Made by a program: the position numbers and the translations under genes. A stretch of 64,000 nucleotides of DNA from Lingula anatina (lineage: Eukaryota; Brachiopoda; Lingulata; Lingulida; Lingulidae): contig NW_019775749.1 of the NCBI RefSeq assembly GCF_001039355.2, forward strand, positions 109,681-173,680, in the 5' to 3' direction. A model generated the notes under the pieces. It worked only from the letters and a program-made list of their open reading frames with translations, searched no databases and was not told the DNA's origin. Positions within the stretch are counted from its first letter, which is position 1. Every line of letters starts with the position of its first letter. Positions 1-12,458 of this stretch are shown here, one piece after another.

Positions 1-1666
1 AGATGTGCAACCTTTAACCACATTAAACGTTCTGTAATATCCATTGGTGTTTAACTTCATAAATATATTGAAAAATTAACAAATAAACAGGTATAACTCA
101 TTTAAGGTTAGGATGTTTTCATTAGCAAGGGTTGTGCAATAAGGTTTAACAATGTATTTGTTAACAATCGAAAGACATATTGATTGGAATTAGGTTCTAA
201 CAATGCAGAAATGATTAATGACTTGATTAAATGTATGGCAAATAAATCTTCTTCCAACCATACAGCTAATGGCCAAACCATATCTGCAGCTCAATCATAT
301 TTTAAGCTGACAAATAGTCAATCTTTTTAAAAAATTAACATAAAGGAATTAATGTCTGATGTTACAGAGGGAAACCAACTTGCAATGCATTTCAGCCAAA
401 TTTTTTTCAGTGTAATTTCAGTGGGCTCATTTTCAATAAATATGCTAATATAATCATAATATGGGATCTTTTACAAAGCAATTATCACTTTCATTGAAGA
501 ATTGAATTGTGAAGTATATACAAATACTGTATAAGGTACATAGTCCACCCATGCTGCAAGCCCTCTGTAGCACATATAGGTTTGCCAGACCAATAGTGGC
601 ACACAAATTCAATGTCATAATTCAATTGTTCCACAATAAAGTGAACTATTTCTAGATAAGCTATTACCATGTCCAAATACACAATTAACTGAAAGCAGTT
701 CTGGAAATATCCCTCTTTTTTCCTTAACAACCAAAGCAAACAATGGTATATTTTTAAGAACAAAACTCCACAATAAAACCAATTCAAATTCTATTGCCCT
801 ATTTCGTTTCTATTTAGAAACTGAATCTATGTGCAACCATAAGAGGGCAGTAACACAACCTGGAGTCCAAACAAACCTGTTCAAGCGCCTGAATTGAAAA
901 ATAAAAGTCAGTATATGTTTTAATGAGCATGCTGTTCACAAAGCAAATGAAAAATATCAAAGTAAGTACTTTACATACAAAAATAACACAGGACACAAAA
1001 TTAAACAAGTACTGTACAAAAAAGAATGCTGTGAAGTTTTTGGGGTATAAGAAACTCACAAGCCACTGTCCAAGTATAAAACTAATTACAAGTTTCTTTC
1101 TCAAACAACTTACTGTTACTGAAGTTTTCCCTAGTGTTACTTTAATGGTGACATATTATATTTCATTGAACAAATTACAGTTCTTTCCTCTCTAAGCAGG
1201 AAGAACTGCTAGCTTATAGAGGAAAATTACTTCTAAAATTTTGGGTCAAGTCTTAAGGAATAAAACTGTTTCACGCAGGTAACTGAAGTATTTAATATTT
1301 GAGAAAATTTTAACTCATTGAATGAGCTGGTATGCATGATTTATTATATAATGATGTTTCTACTTTATTAGTCTTCAGGTAATCTTTAAGAAATATTTAG
1401 TCAAAAGCCTGCGAAGTGTCAGATATAATAGGTGCACCAATGGGTACTTTTTAATTGTGCTCTATGCATTAATTAAGACATTAAAAGAAGAGTATTTCAC
1501 ACACTGGCATTTCCAGTTTTAACAGGAAGATAAATAAAAGAAGACAAAAACAGCAAGCATAATAAGTATATCACTAAGATTGATTAACAAGAGACGAGGA
1601 AGTGTCTTGTTTCTTCAAGTTCTGTACATGTATGTTGGATATTTTGACAGGATAATTTCAACTCAC
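1..1666. other. AP3S intron 2 (no further exon recognised)
   Basis: This stretch should be the second intron of the minus-strand AP3S gene. I looked for the conserved third exon and did not see it on either strand. The longest open frames, at 491-787 and 814-1104 on the minus strand, encode hydrophobic, low-complexity chance peptides. Confidence 0.6.
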
Positions 1667-2243
1667 GTTCCTCCTTCCAGGAAATTGCACACATTGTCAT
1701 CTCTTTTTGAGACTAAATGGAAGGTCTCCCGTATAATTTGCTGTTGTGTGTCCTCTGGCTATAAAACATCAAAAAGAGCACAATGATAATGTCATGACAC
1801 AGCAAATTCACCTGTGCTGCCAGAATTTAAATATTCTCAAACTACATGTAAATATCCAAATATCATGCCACTTAAAAGTGCAAGGTCAACACCCAGAGAA
1901 AAGGTATTAAAAGAGAGAATCAAGTAATAAATCGGACTTTTTGGAATGCGAATTGGATTTATATCTAACAATGGCCACAAAAATTAGTTTACTTAATGCA
2001 AATTTATCGTGCACTTTCGACTTCCATAGATTCTAGACTATAGTCTATACCACAGTTCACCGACCAATTTCGGAAGTGTTCGCAAGACGTTTGCTGTCTA
2101 CAGTACAAATTGACGTTTACCATTAATGATTATCCTACTTAAAATGACAATAGTAACAACTTTGAAGTACTTACGAAATGCTGGTAGAATTTGGAAACCC
2201 GCGGTTTTCCGTGGTTATTGAAAACTAATACAGCTTTTATCAT
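1667..2243 (-). CDS. AP3S1: AP-3 adaptor complex sigma subunit, N-terminal exons (partial, runs off left edge)
   Basis: Small (sigma) subunit of the AP-3 heterotetramer, which sorts cargo from endosomes to lysosomes and lysosome-related organelles. Exon 1 is 2243 down to 2175: ATG then MIKAVLVFNNHGKPRVSKFY, ending QHF. Exon 2 is 1758 down to 1667 and begins PEDTQQIIRETFHLVSKRDD, then NVCNFLEGG. Both match the start of the animal AP-3 sigma longin fold almost residue for residue. Exon 1 ends in a strong donor (GTAAGT) in phase 0. Exon 2 has acceptor TTTATAG and donor GTGAGT in phase 2. I could not find the next exon (expected to begin near LIGGSD) in positions 1-1666, so the second intron must exceed 1.6 kb. 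The gene is head-to-head with CDO1. Vertebrates have paralogues AP3S1 and AP3S2; an invertebrate single-copy gene would be ancestral to both, so the symbol denotes the family. Confidence 0.93.
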
Positions 2244-2728
2244 TATGCTAGTAACCTAAGAAAAAAAAATCGGTCTATGGATGACAGGAAGTGACGTAAA
2301 AGTTGTTTTAAAACTTTGAATGGACCCATTTCTTTAATTTACAAATCAACTTAAAAATACATTGATGAATGAAATGATAAATAAAGAGCAATCAATTTAG
2401 ATCAACGTAAAGGCTACTTAATTCAAAACGGTTTGTATCTATTCCTTGCTAATAATCTTTATTTTATTACTGCTCAAACTTTGACCCTTAGTGACCTGCC
2501 GATGATGTAAAGTTCATTTGATTGCGAAGTAAACATAAATACTGGATGCAGTGACGAATAGACTAGTCTTAAGAAAACGCGCTAGGACTGATCGGAATTT
2601 TCCTACACGTGCTTTTGCTCTTTGGAAATATAGATCTACAGTATTTAACACTAGTTTCAATAAGATCGCTCAAAACGAGAATTTGAATCGACTTAAATTT
2701 AAAAGTAGTAAGTGTACGAACTTTGAAG
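2244..2728. promoter_or_regulatory. Bidirectional promoter between AP3S and CDO1
   Basis: About 485 bp separates the two divergent start codons. At 2286-2299 there is a composite AGGAAGTGACGTAA, an ETS core fused to a CRE/ATF half, only about 45 bp upstream of the AP3S ATG. This is a usual position for a TATA-less core promoter element. A second ETS-like TTTCGGAAGTG lies near 2069-2078, inside AP3S intron 1. Which elements drive CDO1 is inference; its 5' UTR may occupy part of 2500-2728. Confidence 0.5.
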
Positions 2729-5700
2729 ATGGAGGATTTTGTCGCATCCAAAAACATAAAAATACCACAGACACTGGATGACCTGATAGCAGGATTGTAT
2801 GAAGCGTTTTCTTCAGATAGAGTTAATGTGGATTATGTACACACACTGATGAGTTTATACAAAAGCAATCCAACGGAATGGAAAAAATTTGCAAAATTTG
2901 ACCCACACAGGTATTTTAACTTAAAACATTATTATGATCTGAGCGTCATTTTGTGGAATTAGTTTTTGCCTTTTTTATTGGTAAATTCATTTGCTATTTT
3001 TCTTTAAAACTGAAGTAATTTTTTTAGCATTTTCTATTCAATAAAAAAGTTATTACCAATGCAAACTTTATCTTTGTATTGTATTAGATCACTTAAATGA
3101 AATTTTATTAGATATTCTTTTAATTCACTTTTTTTGTTTATGAAGAGTGACAAATATATAATGTAAAATAGTGATAATTCACTTTTTATTGATTTATTTT
3201 TCTTTTTGATAAATCATAGGTATACCCGTAACTTAGCTGACGGTGGGAATGGCAAGTTTAACCTGATAGTGTTATGTTGGGGAGAGGGCCAAGGAAGCAG
3301 TATTCATTCACATGCTGATGCCCACTGCTTTATGAAGGTATTAGATGGCCAGCTGAAGGAATCTTTGTATGACTGGCCTGAGGAAGAGGGACAACATATG
3401 CACAAGAAAGCTGAAAATATTTACAAGAAAAATGGAGTAGCTTACATAAACGGTGAGTATAGTAATGTTTTGTTGCCTGTTAGATGGAGGCTGTGTCCCA
3501 TCTCTGATCCTTTAATTAGTTTGCAGACAAACTCTTTGGCTCTTTTAGTAAACCAGAAGTGGTTGATTCATTATTTATTCAGTTATTTTTTTCCCGATCA
3601 ATGAAAAAGTTGATAATTCCTACAAGCAATGTACTTAAGAGTCGATTTTCCAAATAGTGACCCTGATAAACACCAATGAATCATTTTCTTTGCTTATTGC
3701 AGAAGCTTACTTTTATTTTATGAAATTGGCAAAGCAATTACATGAAAGTAAAATGCAGCCCTATCATGAAAATGTCTTCAAGCTCCCATGTGAATTAAAT
3801 AGACCAGGATTGGATCAATTTTTAAAATTATTTTGCATAATTATCTTATTGAAATGAGATTGTTTTCATTCTTTGATGGCAATATAAACATGTTTACAAG
3901 GCTGAAGTTTTGTGTTACCTGGATAAGATGTTTTGATTAGGGTTATTCTGTCAAGCCTGTGCCTGGGTGGATCACTCAACATTTGATGCTTCAGTGTCAT
4001 TGAACTCCTTAGTCACGTTGTAAAGTGATTACAGAAATGACTTAGTTCATACCCATGTTTCATAAATATTCCTCAAGGTTGACAATTTAAGTGCCAATTT
4101 ACATTACAAAGTATTACAAGCCTATGCAATCTTCATATCAGATCTAATTTGAATGAAATTTATGAATGAGATATAAGCAGTATTTGGTAGTATCTGTCCA
4201 GCAACAGTTGGCATTATGTTTGAAGTACTTACCATATTTATTTCCATTTAAAAAGTTCATGGCAGAAGACATTATGGAGTAGATATATTATGCATACACA
4301 TGATCCGTGAACCAAATAATTTAATAGTTTTTAACTACTGTGTTGAAGAAACCCAGTAAGATTCATATTTAAATAAAATTAAAGTTTTGCAAATTTATAT
4401 GATCATCAGAAGTGTCTGTGTGCCTGGAAAAGAGGTGAAGATGTTATCATTATCAATAGCACTGAGATAGGGGAAGGGCACCTTGAAGGTATAGAAAGAG
4501 GTTAATGCATGCGTTCTGAATTTTTTAAAACTCTCATTTGACTCAATGTTAGCTCTGTAATAAACTGAATAAATGATGACTAGTTTTATTTCTGGTGGAG
4601 TTTTACCATCTGTTTTCATCTGTATGTTTAATGTGGAGAATAGTACAGATAGTACTGCTAAGAAAGCACAAAGCGTTTCATCATCAGGTCACATTCTGAA
4701 GTCCTTGGCATTTCTGGAACGATCTCTGTGGGTGCTGTGCAAAGTATTTGGAGAAATCAACAAAAGATCTAAAAGTACATGACCTTCTTACATTACTCTA
4801 GGTTAAAGTATTTTCTTGATATTTTAGCCTTGTTTGTTAATTGAGAAATACTTATGCTAGTCTAGTTTGGTAAAAGAAACAGTGCACTATATATATCCAG
4901 ATTTTTTTTTTTGTGTGTGTGTGTGTGTGTGTGTACACTTTTTCTAGAACTTAGGGATTTTTTCCTGCTGCTAGTACAGAATTTCTGTTATTCGTTTCTT
5001 GCTGTATTTTTTGAGAGCTGCAATAAGTGTGCGTTTTTAATAACATTGTTTATTTTTCTTCCACAGATTCTCTTGGTCTACACCGCATAGAAAACCCCAG
5101 TCACTCTGACACTGCTGTGAGCCTTCACCTCTACTGTCCTGCCTTTGACATGTGCCAGTGTTTTGACGAGAGGACTGGACACAAGCACAACTCCCGTGTC
5201 ACCTTCTACAGCAAGTATGGAGAAAGAACGCCTTTCTGCAAGTTCACGGACGCAGTGAATGATGTTATGGTAAGATTAAACTATGGTAATTCCAGGTTTC
5301 GGCATGCAGATGTGTTTGGGCTCAAACCAGTTGTTCTAAGTTTATGTAAGCAGAAAGGTTGGGCAACATTTAGAGCACTGTTCAAAGTAAAGGTGCACTG
5401 ATATTGGTTGTTTACTGTGTTAAATACTGGTATGCATCTTTTAGTTTGATTATCTATTTTTCTACGTTTTCCACTTTTCTCAAAACCATTACTGGTGAGA
5501 TTGGTTCTAGGATACTACAGAAAACAGTGGAATGTAATGACAAAGATTTTTATGTATTAAAAAGGAGTGTTTGGTTTTGAAATTTGTACTCTTTAGCTAT
5601 AATTTAATACCATACTTAAATATCCTATTTAAGCCATATACTGTCTTTAACAATCAAAATGATACGATTGACTAATCTATTTTTTTTTTCAATCTTCAAT

Positions 5701-5775
5701 TTCATAATGTTTCTTTTAAATTCTTTCACACAGGGAGGCTACACATATGATGGACACGTGCCAGAGAACAACTAG
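2729..5775 (+). CDS. CDO1: Cysteine dioxygenase type 1
   Basis: Non-haem iron cupin enzyme that oxidises L-cysteine with O2 to cysteine sulfinate, the entry step to taurine and sulfate. Exons 2729-2910, 3220-3452, 5067-5269 and 5734-5775 give 219 aa (human about 200). Metal ligands are visible as HSHADAHC (H90, H92) and LHRIEN (H144). The partners of the Cys-Tyr cofactor of animal CDO are C97 and Y161 (HLYCPAF), and the substrate-binding Arg is R64 in YTRN. The N-terminus (TLDDLIAGLYEAF and NPTEWKKFAKFD) matches the family. The last coding exon is only 42 nt and encodes GGYTYDGHVPENN, ending like vertebrate CDO1 (ENN). There are about 15 extra residues between the FYSKYG strand and this tail compared with mammals. 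The start is the ATG at 2729 (MEDF); a TTG six bases upstream is in frame but not a credible start. Confidence 0.96.
4912..4934. repeat. (TG)n microsatellite in CDO1 intron 2
   Basis: An uninterrupted TG dinucleotide run follows a run of T. Confidence 0.95.
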
Positions 5776-7145
5776 GCATTATCATGGTGGAGATTGCCCA
5801 GCTGCAGCTCCCTTCGTACTGATGAAATGTGATCACACCAAATTGTTGGATAAAATAAGAGTCACAGGTGACTCCTTGCAAATAAATATGCCATAGATAA
5901 ACCTTCACCCTGCAACCTTGAAGTATAAAAGAGGAGAAAATGTTTGTCAGTGTCACAAGAAAGGTTATATGCCATTACTCCAAGGACAACTCATGAATGC
6001 CATATTAGATTGATGAGAAAAGTGGTTATATTGAAAAGTTTATTTTTTATAAGATTATGTGCCTGAATTATTATGGCAGTTTATATGATAATGTTGTGAA
6101 CATATAGTTTCTGTTAAAAGTCAGTTGTAAATACGGATTGCATTCCTACTGACCCAGCTTTTTTGTTTAACAGGGCAGCTATATATAGAAGAGTTCAAGA
6201 GGAAATGTTTTCACAAGGCAGCAGTTGTGTATGCTTTTATTGCGCTTTAGAGAGTTGCCACGGGGAATTTGGAGGAGGGGGGAATGTTTTACTTTATTAA
6301 TGAACTTGTGTAGTTAAGAAACACTTCCATGCACATGCCCACACATGTACACACAGTTGATATGGTTTTATAATAATGGTATGAATTTATACATGCAGTT
6401 ATGGATGGTTTTTTGACCCAGTCTTGTCTTTTTAAATATTATTTTTGGCAGTCTTCAATAATCATAAGCACACAAGGCAACTGAATATGAAAACATATAC
6501 AAATGTATTCACTTTTTGTTGAATGCAATTGAGTTATCACTCTGCAGTTGAGTAGTCTTTTTTGTTTTAGTTACATAGAATTCTTATATACCAAATGCTG
6601 TAGGAGGCGAACAAGTTTTTTAATCATATTCATTCCAAGTTGTATATGATGAGTTTTGTGCCTTATTGTTTATGACATGTTAGACAGTACGCTGTCGTGA
6701 TCAAGATAGAATATGCATTATTAGGTAGTCACAGTTTTAGGTCACTCACATAATCCAGGAGGATGGACTGCACATACACTTGTTCAGTACACGCAATAGA
6801 AAAACTGTAAATTTTTAGATCATATAACATATTGTACTGTTTAAGTTTAGGTAGATGGAATGTGTGAAATTAGCACAGTATTAAATACTGGGTACTAGTC
6901 ACGGTAGAGAGCATGCATCTGCTACTTCCTTACAACTATATGCATGGCTGCACAAGGATTGAAATTCATCACAAATATTTTGCCAGTTGGTGCCTTTTAC
7001 ATGCGCATAGTTAATGGCTGTAATCTTCATTGAGATTCATGGCACTTTTGTATATGCCAACTGGTTTGAAGAGCAGTTTAGATGTTCAGAAGAGATTTTA
7101 TTGTAATGAGTTTGTAAATAGCAAATAAAGTAGTATTTGAAACTA
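5776..7145 (+). other. CDO1 3' untranslated region with poly(A) signal
   Basis: No coding potential follows the TAG at 5773-5775. A canonical AATAAA at 7124-7129 is followed by a T/GT-rich stretch (7150-7170), as expected for cleavage near 7145. A long 3' UTR of about 1.37 kb is inferred; shorter isoforms are possible. Confidence 0.5.
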
Positions 7146-10100
7146 GATTTACTTTTGTTTTTTGTAGTTATCTTGGCAAAATCTTGTTTAGGTCAGGTGG
7201 CATCCAGTCTACAAAAACATTAATTTTTTTTCTTAATTTTATCAAATATAAATTAACAACTCCAGCTATAAATCAACATCTTTTACTAACAACATGATTT
7301 TTAATATCTCCTCTCAGTATTTTTTTAAATCTCAATACAATAATTTGACCCCAAAAGGCTTTGTAATTTGAACTTTTGGCTCAACATGTGCTGACCGCTG
7401 TTGACCATCACAATTCAAGGACCAAATAGCAGAGAGAATGGTTTCTAGAAATCAAAACAGAGTGAAGACTGTAGTTGATAATTTTTTTGAAGCCTCACCA
7501 TTGACCATGGCCCGAGTGGCTTCAATTCAGCATATTAAATCAATGTTCACAAGAAGGGTGGCATAAAATCTAAAAAAAATATTCAGTCTTCTTATTTATG
7601 GCCATTATAAAACTGCCACTGGAATTACCAGCCTTGGCACCTGACCAAACTGACAAGAAGAAATCCATCCAAACAAAAAGTCATGCCCTGAAAATTTGAA
7701 TCATGAAACAGTTCCAAGCTGCCACAACCATTTTATTTTCCTACTGTCAATAAGACAAGTCTAAAAATCACCAACAGCAAAAACTGTATAGATATATAGA
7801 CCATCTATCAGAACAGATCAATTTAAATCCTTTGGATGCCCAGAATTCTAAACTTCCTAAACTTCAAACTATGATACCAACATAGTATGATAGTATGTAC
7901 TTTTCATAACCAAGGTACTAACTTTAAGTAGTTTTATACTTTGATAAACTTATAATTTTTAAAGTAATCTGAATGAATGAGTTTTTATAAAGTCTTCTGA
8001 GATCCTTTTCATTCTGTTCAATAATGATAGCTATATGCTTTTGTTTTGCAATGTCTAATTGCATATAAAAAGTATCTTGATTTGATTTTAACCTAAAAAG
8101 CATGTTTAGATATTTCTGACTGCATAAAAGATTTTGAAGTTAAAGGGATAACTATTCTTCACATGACATTCATATTTCACAATAAATACCTTGTAAGCAA
8201 CTTTTAGAAATATATATTAAGTTATATTTTACCACCAAAATGGCAGTAATTGCAATTATTCTGGAATCTGTGCTTGCCATTGGACCATGATACCTCTACA
8301 GATGTCTACCCTTTGTAATTATTTCTTAAGAGATTATTACAAAAAAACCACAATGAAGAAAAAGTATGGACTAACTTTGAACGTTGGAATGGATTTATTA
8401 ACCATTGGTTGGTATGGGAAAATTGTCGTTTATCCCAGGAAAATCCGTTTTTTGGCCAAAATGAACAGTTGTTACCTCTTTAAAAATGAACACAAAAGAT
8501 GAATTATTTAAACCTAACAACCACCCTATCGTCTTACTTCTCCAACAAAAAAATATGATCTACGGAGACAGATAAAACATCAAATGTTTTTCTTCCAGGG
8601 TCCAATTTCACAAAAGAACTTTGGCTTTTAAGTAAACTCTAATTAAACTCTAAGATCAAAAGATTAGTCTATTCAGTTTGAGATAAATTCTCAGCAGTCC
8701 ACTTGGATAAAATAAAGATTGAGTTGGTCTAAAGTATTAGCTAGCACAATAATTTGTTTAAATTGTTTACTTCTGGTTTCTCTTGGTAAAATTGACTAAT
8801 TTTTGGGTCTTAAAATTTAGACCTGTTTTCAGACTTAAGTTTTTCTATAAAACATAGTCCTGGGTCTTTGGTACTGGTTTGAAAACTATTATATACATAG
8901 CATGTAGATCAACATATTCAGTTATTCTAGTCTACATTACTGTGTGAACACCAACCCCAGGACAATAACCTCTCTATAGCCCAGGTGTATGTCATACCTG
9001 TGACCCAATGTCATACTGTTCACATGTCACCTGAACCAATTCACGTTATTAGCGAAACATGTGCCACATCACTGTCAGCTGACATAGTTTGGGTTTCATG
9101 TGTGCAGCACACTGCTTACCATTATAGACATTACGTTCCAGTTTTTTCTGGTATGTAACTAAGAATTTTATCATTATTGTCCACAGAAAAGATTTTTTAG
9201 CAATAAATTAATTATTTTTTAATCTAAGCATTTAATAAAAAAGTTCACAGTCAAAAGCTTTTGCCTTCAATAGGTCTTGTGTGGGCAAATTTGTTTGAGA
9301 TGATATACCTTTATGCGTTCAGTCAACCTGGTTGCAAATAAAGCTGGACTGAATTTCAGTCTTATGCATGCTGAATAATACACAGTTGACTTCTTACCTT
9401 TATATATATATGCCCACTGATTACACCTCTGATATATATATAATTTGCTGTTAATTGGTTATAAAAATGGTTAGAGGTAAAGGAGGTACTGTAAAACACA
9501 ATATTAAAACAAATACTGATAGTATTTCTAAAACCTCTCCATGCAAAATTTTAATGAAAATCACAACTACAATTTGTAATCTCTATAAGATATGCAATTT
9601 CATAGATCAATTTCAAATTTTTGGGTTGGCTTGTCCGAAATTCTTTGCAATCATTCTCCCAGCCCAAAGAATTTTCTTTTTGTTCAATCTCATATTTCAA
9701 CTTTCCTTCCATCAGAACTGAGTTTTCATTTTCTTTTTCACATGGCACATTTTAGCCTTACAATATCTTTAAACAAATGGCTTTCTGCAAAGTTTTACAA
9801 ATAATAATAACAATAATAATGACATCTTAAACAATAACAATGAAACCCATATTAAAATATACATTAAAAAGAACATTAATTAAAAATGAACAAATCAGCA
9901 CAAAGAAAAAAAACTTATTATTTGATTAAAAGATGCACCATAAAACAGATTTGGTAGCAGTTTCATAACATCTTCAATAACAACATACTCAGACACAGTT
10001 TGGTCAGATTTGACATTTGATTACTGAAATAACGCATGGCTGGATAGGAAAAATGTGAATCCTCATGCAAGGATGGCTGGATAGGAAAAATGTGAATCCT

Positions 10101-12458
10101 CATGCAAGGAAGGCATATGTAAAGTTTAGTCAAAATACTGTGCCTCTGCTAGGGAGGACAGGGGAAAGTCAGGCAGAGACCACAGGTGCATTTTATTCAA
10201 TATTGGCACACACCTTAATAAACATAACAAGCACACGACCCATTCGGTAAATGTCATGTCATGCATGAGACAAGCTCATTGTATGAATGTACAATGAACC
10301 TGTGTAATAAAACAATCCAGTTGGAGCCAGCTTTACTGCTAAAGGCCTCTCTTATCAGAGATTAAAACAACAGGAATTTGTTTTTTAACTGCATTTAATG
10401 ATTACAAAGATGCGAAGAAACATTTAACTAGCCAGAGTATACCAGGGGTTAGATTACATCGTGGCACTGGGTCAACATGACAGTGTTATTTACAATACTA
10501 AAATGACAAACAAAAGAAGGATACACATTAGGAACAATAATGCTGACAATTGATAACCTGTAAGGGTACGCAAATAGTGGATGTAAAGCCACTATTATCA
10601 AAATTATTATCATTCACTTGTGTTTATGATAAAAAATAAATGACAAAAAAACATGCATGCACAGGCAAACACAATTGACTCATTTCTTTTCTCATGCACA
10701 TATGGGTTATTGCATCATTCCTCAAAACATTCTTTTGAATGGTAAGAGCACTGGGCACTGGGTCAAAGCATTAAATAGAGGGCATACGTTTGGGATATAG
10801 TCATAAACAATATAGCAAGGAATAACACAGCAGCAAAACCGTGACATATGTACAGACAAAAGGCAGAAAATAAAGAGGCCAAAAACAGGTCAATTTATCA
10901 ATTTTGATGCAATGATAAATAATGTATCATAGAAGTGATTTCATGGCCACATTTAATTTTAGAAAATTGCTATTTTAGATCAAGTTATATGTCAAAGTAT
11001 AGTATAATTGTATTAGATGTCTCAAAATTATATCTGAATACATATGTACATTAATTACACTATTATGGAAACTTCCTATTAAATCAAGTCATACATGTAT
11101 TTCAGAGTATAATTAATGTATTTAGATGTCCAAGTTAAAATTACATTAACTGAATATGTAAATGAACTGTAATCATGTTCTTTCTACAGGATGTTTTTAG
11201 TTTTAAAAGGATTGAGCAACTTTAGTCATGGCTTCACATCCTAATTTAAGTTAAATCAGTCAACTGTTAGGGGTGAATCAGGTTACTGATGACTGTATCT
11301 CAGTTGGCTTCAATATTTCCGACTTGCTTTAGGAATCACTGTTATGGATTTATATCAGCTACTGATTTTTGAGGAAACAAATGAGGACTTTATGCTCTGT
11401 TTTATGGTAATTTAGGCTTTTGGAACTTTAGAGTCACTTCCTATTCTGTGTTAATACAATGGGTGTTAATCCATTGCTCTAATTCGCAACCTTGTTTTGG
11501 GAAAATGCACTTTACATGAGATGAATAACTCCTTTAAATTTTTTAATCTAATAGGGAAAATAATTGATTCATATTTTGTAATGCATTGTCGTCCTCTTCA
11601 ACCATAAAAGGTGGGGGAAAGTGGGGATGGAGTTTTTGCTCTATTTCATCTTAAATGTTAACAAAACCACAGTCCCATACCTAATGTTAACTACAAATGA
11701 CCAAACACACCTACTTGTCACTATAAAGATCCTAAATAACGTTTCATTTTTCTCCAAAATCGAAAAAAACTGCCATATCCGGCCCTATAAAAATCACCCA
11801 AAATCGACAATTTTCAGATTTATGCAAAATGTGATCAAAATCAATCTGCCACACCCGTCATTCACAAGGAATGTCTTTACACACCTTTATCTCATCACTG
11901 ATGCCTCAAATTCCATCTTTATATGGATTCAAAAAGCTCCACAGGAGCAGGGGGGCTAGATAATTTTTTTAAAAATTCATGTGAATTGTTAACAAAACCA
12001 TTACTGTACATATTGAAACAATCTACAGCTGGTAAGGTATAAATTTTTATAATAAAACACTAATTCTTTTGCACCAAGTACAAAATCAAACATGCATATT
12101 CCAAGATAAAAAAAATTCTTTCATGAAGCACCATCATTTCTTTTGAAATCCACAAACATTTATTGCACATTTCTATTGTAACATACAGCTGACAGTTTGT
12201 AATACTTTGACTGAATATCAGAGCACCAAGTGTCATTTCAAACTTAAACATGTATACACATCCCTTATAATAAAACATCAATTTGGTTGAGTACTCAAAT
12301 TGAAAGTATCTGGAAACATATTCCAGTTTGATGTTCATCTGTTCATTCTTTATAAATTCTAACAACTGGCCATTTAAATCTAGTTGCTGAAACACCCTTG
12401 GATCACTCTAAGACAATATTCAGTTTATGAAATAAATATAAGTTATATGTGTTATAAT
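7146..12458. other. Gene-free interval between the 3' ends of CDO1 and RALBP1
   Basis: CDO1 and RALBP1 converge here. The upper end should hold the RALBP1 3' UTR; a minus-strand AATAAA lies at 12159-12164, about 300 nt past the stop. I see no conserved protein, tRNA or rRNA in the rest. A 37-bp tandem duplication lies at 10036-10109. Open frames such as 11621-11959 (plus) look like chance. Confidence 0.6.
10036..10109. repeat. 37-bp perfect tandem duplication
   Basis: Two identical 37-bp units, 10036-10072 and 10073-10109, beginning ATGGCTGGATAGG and ending CATGCAAGG. Perfect identity suggests a recent duplication or an assembly effect. Confidence 0.9.

Noticed and set aside
11621-11959. Plus-strand 112-codon open frame
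   Set aside because: No recognisable domain, biased composition, no splice or promoter context. It lies between convergent gene ends and may be repeat-derived.
12060-12395. Minus-strand 111-codon open frame just beyond the RALBP1 stop
   Set aside because: It falls in the expected RALBP1 3' UTR and contains the poly(A) signal. The peptide is hydrophobic with no family signature.
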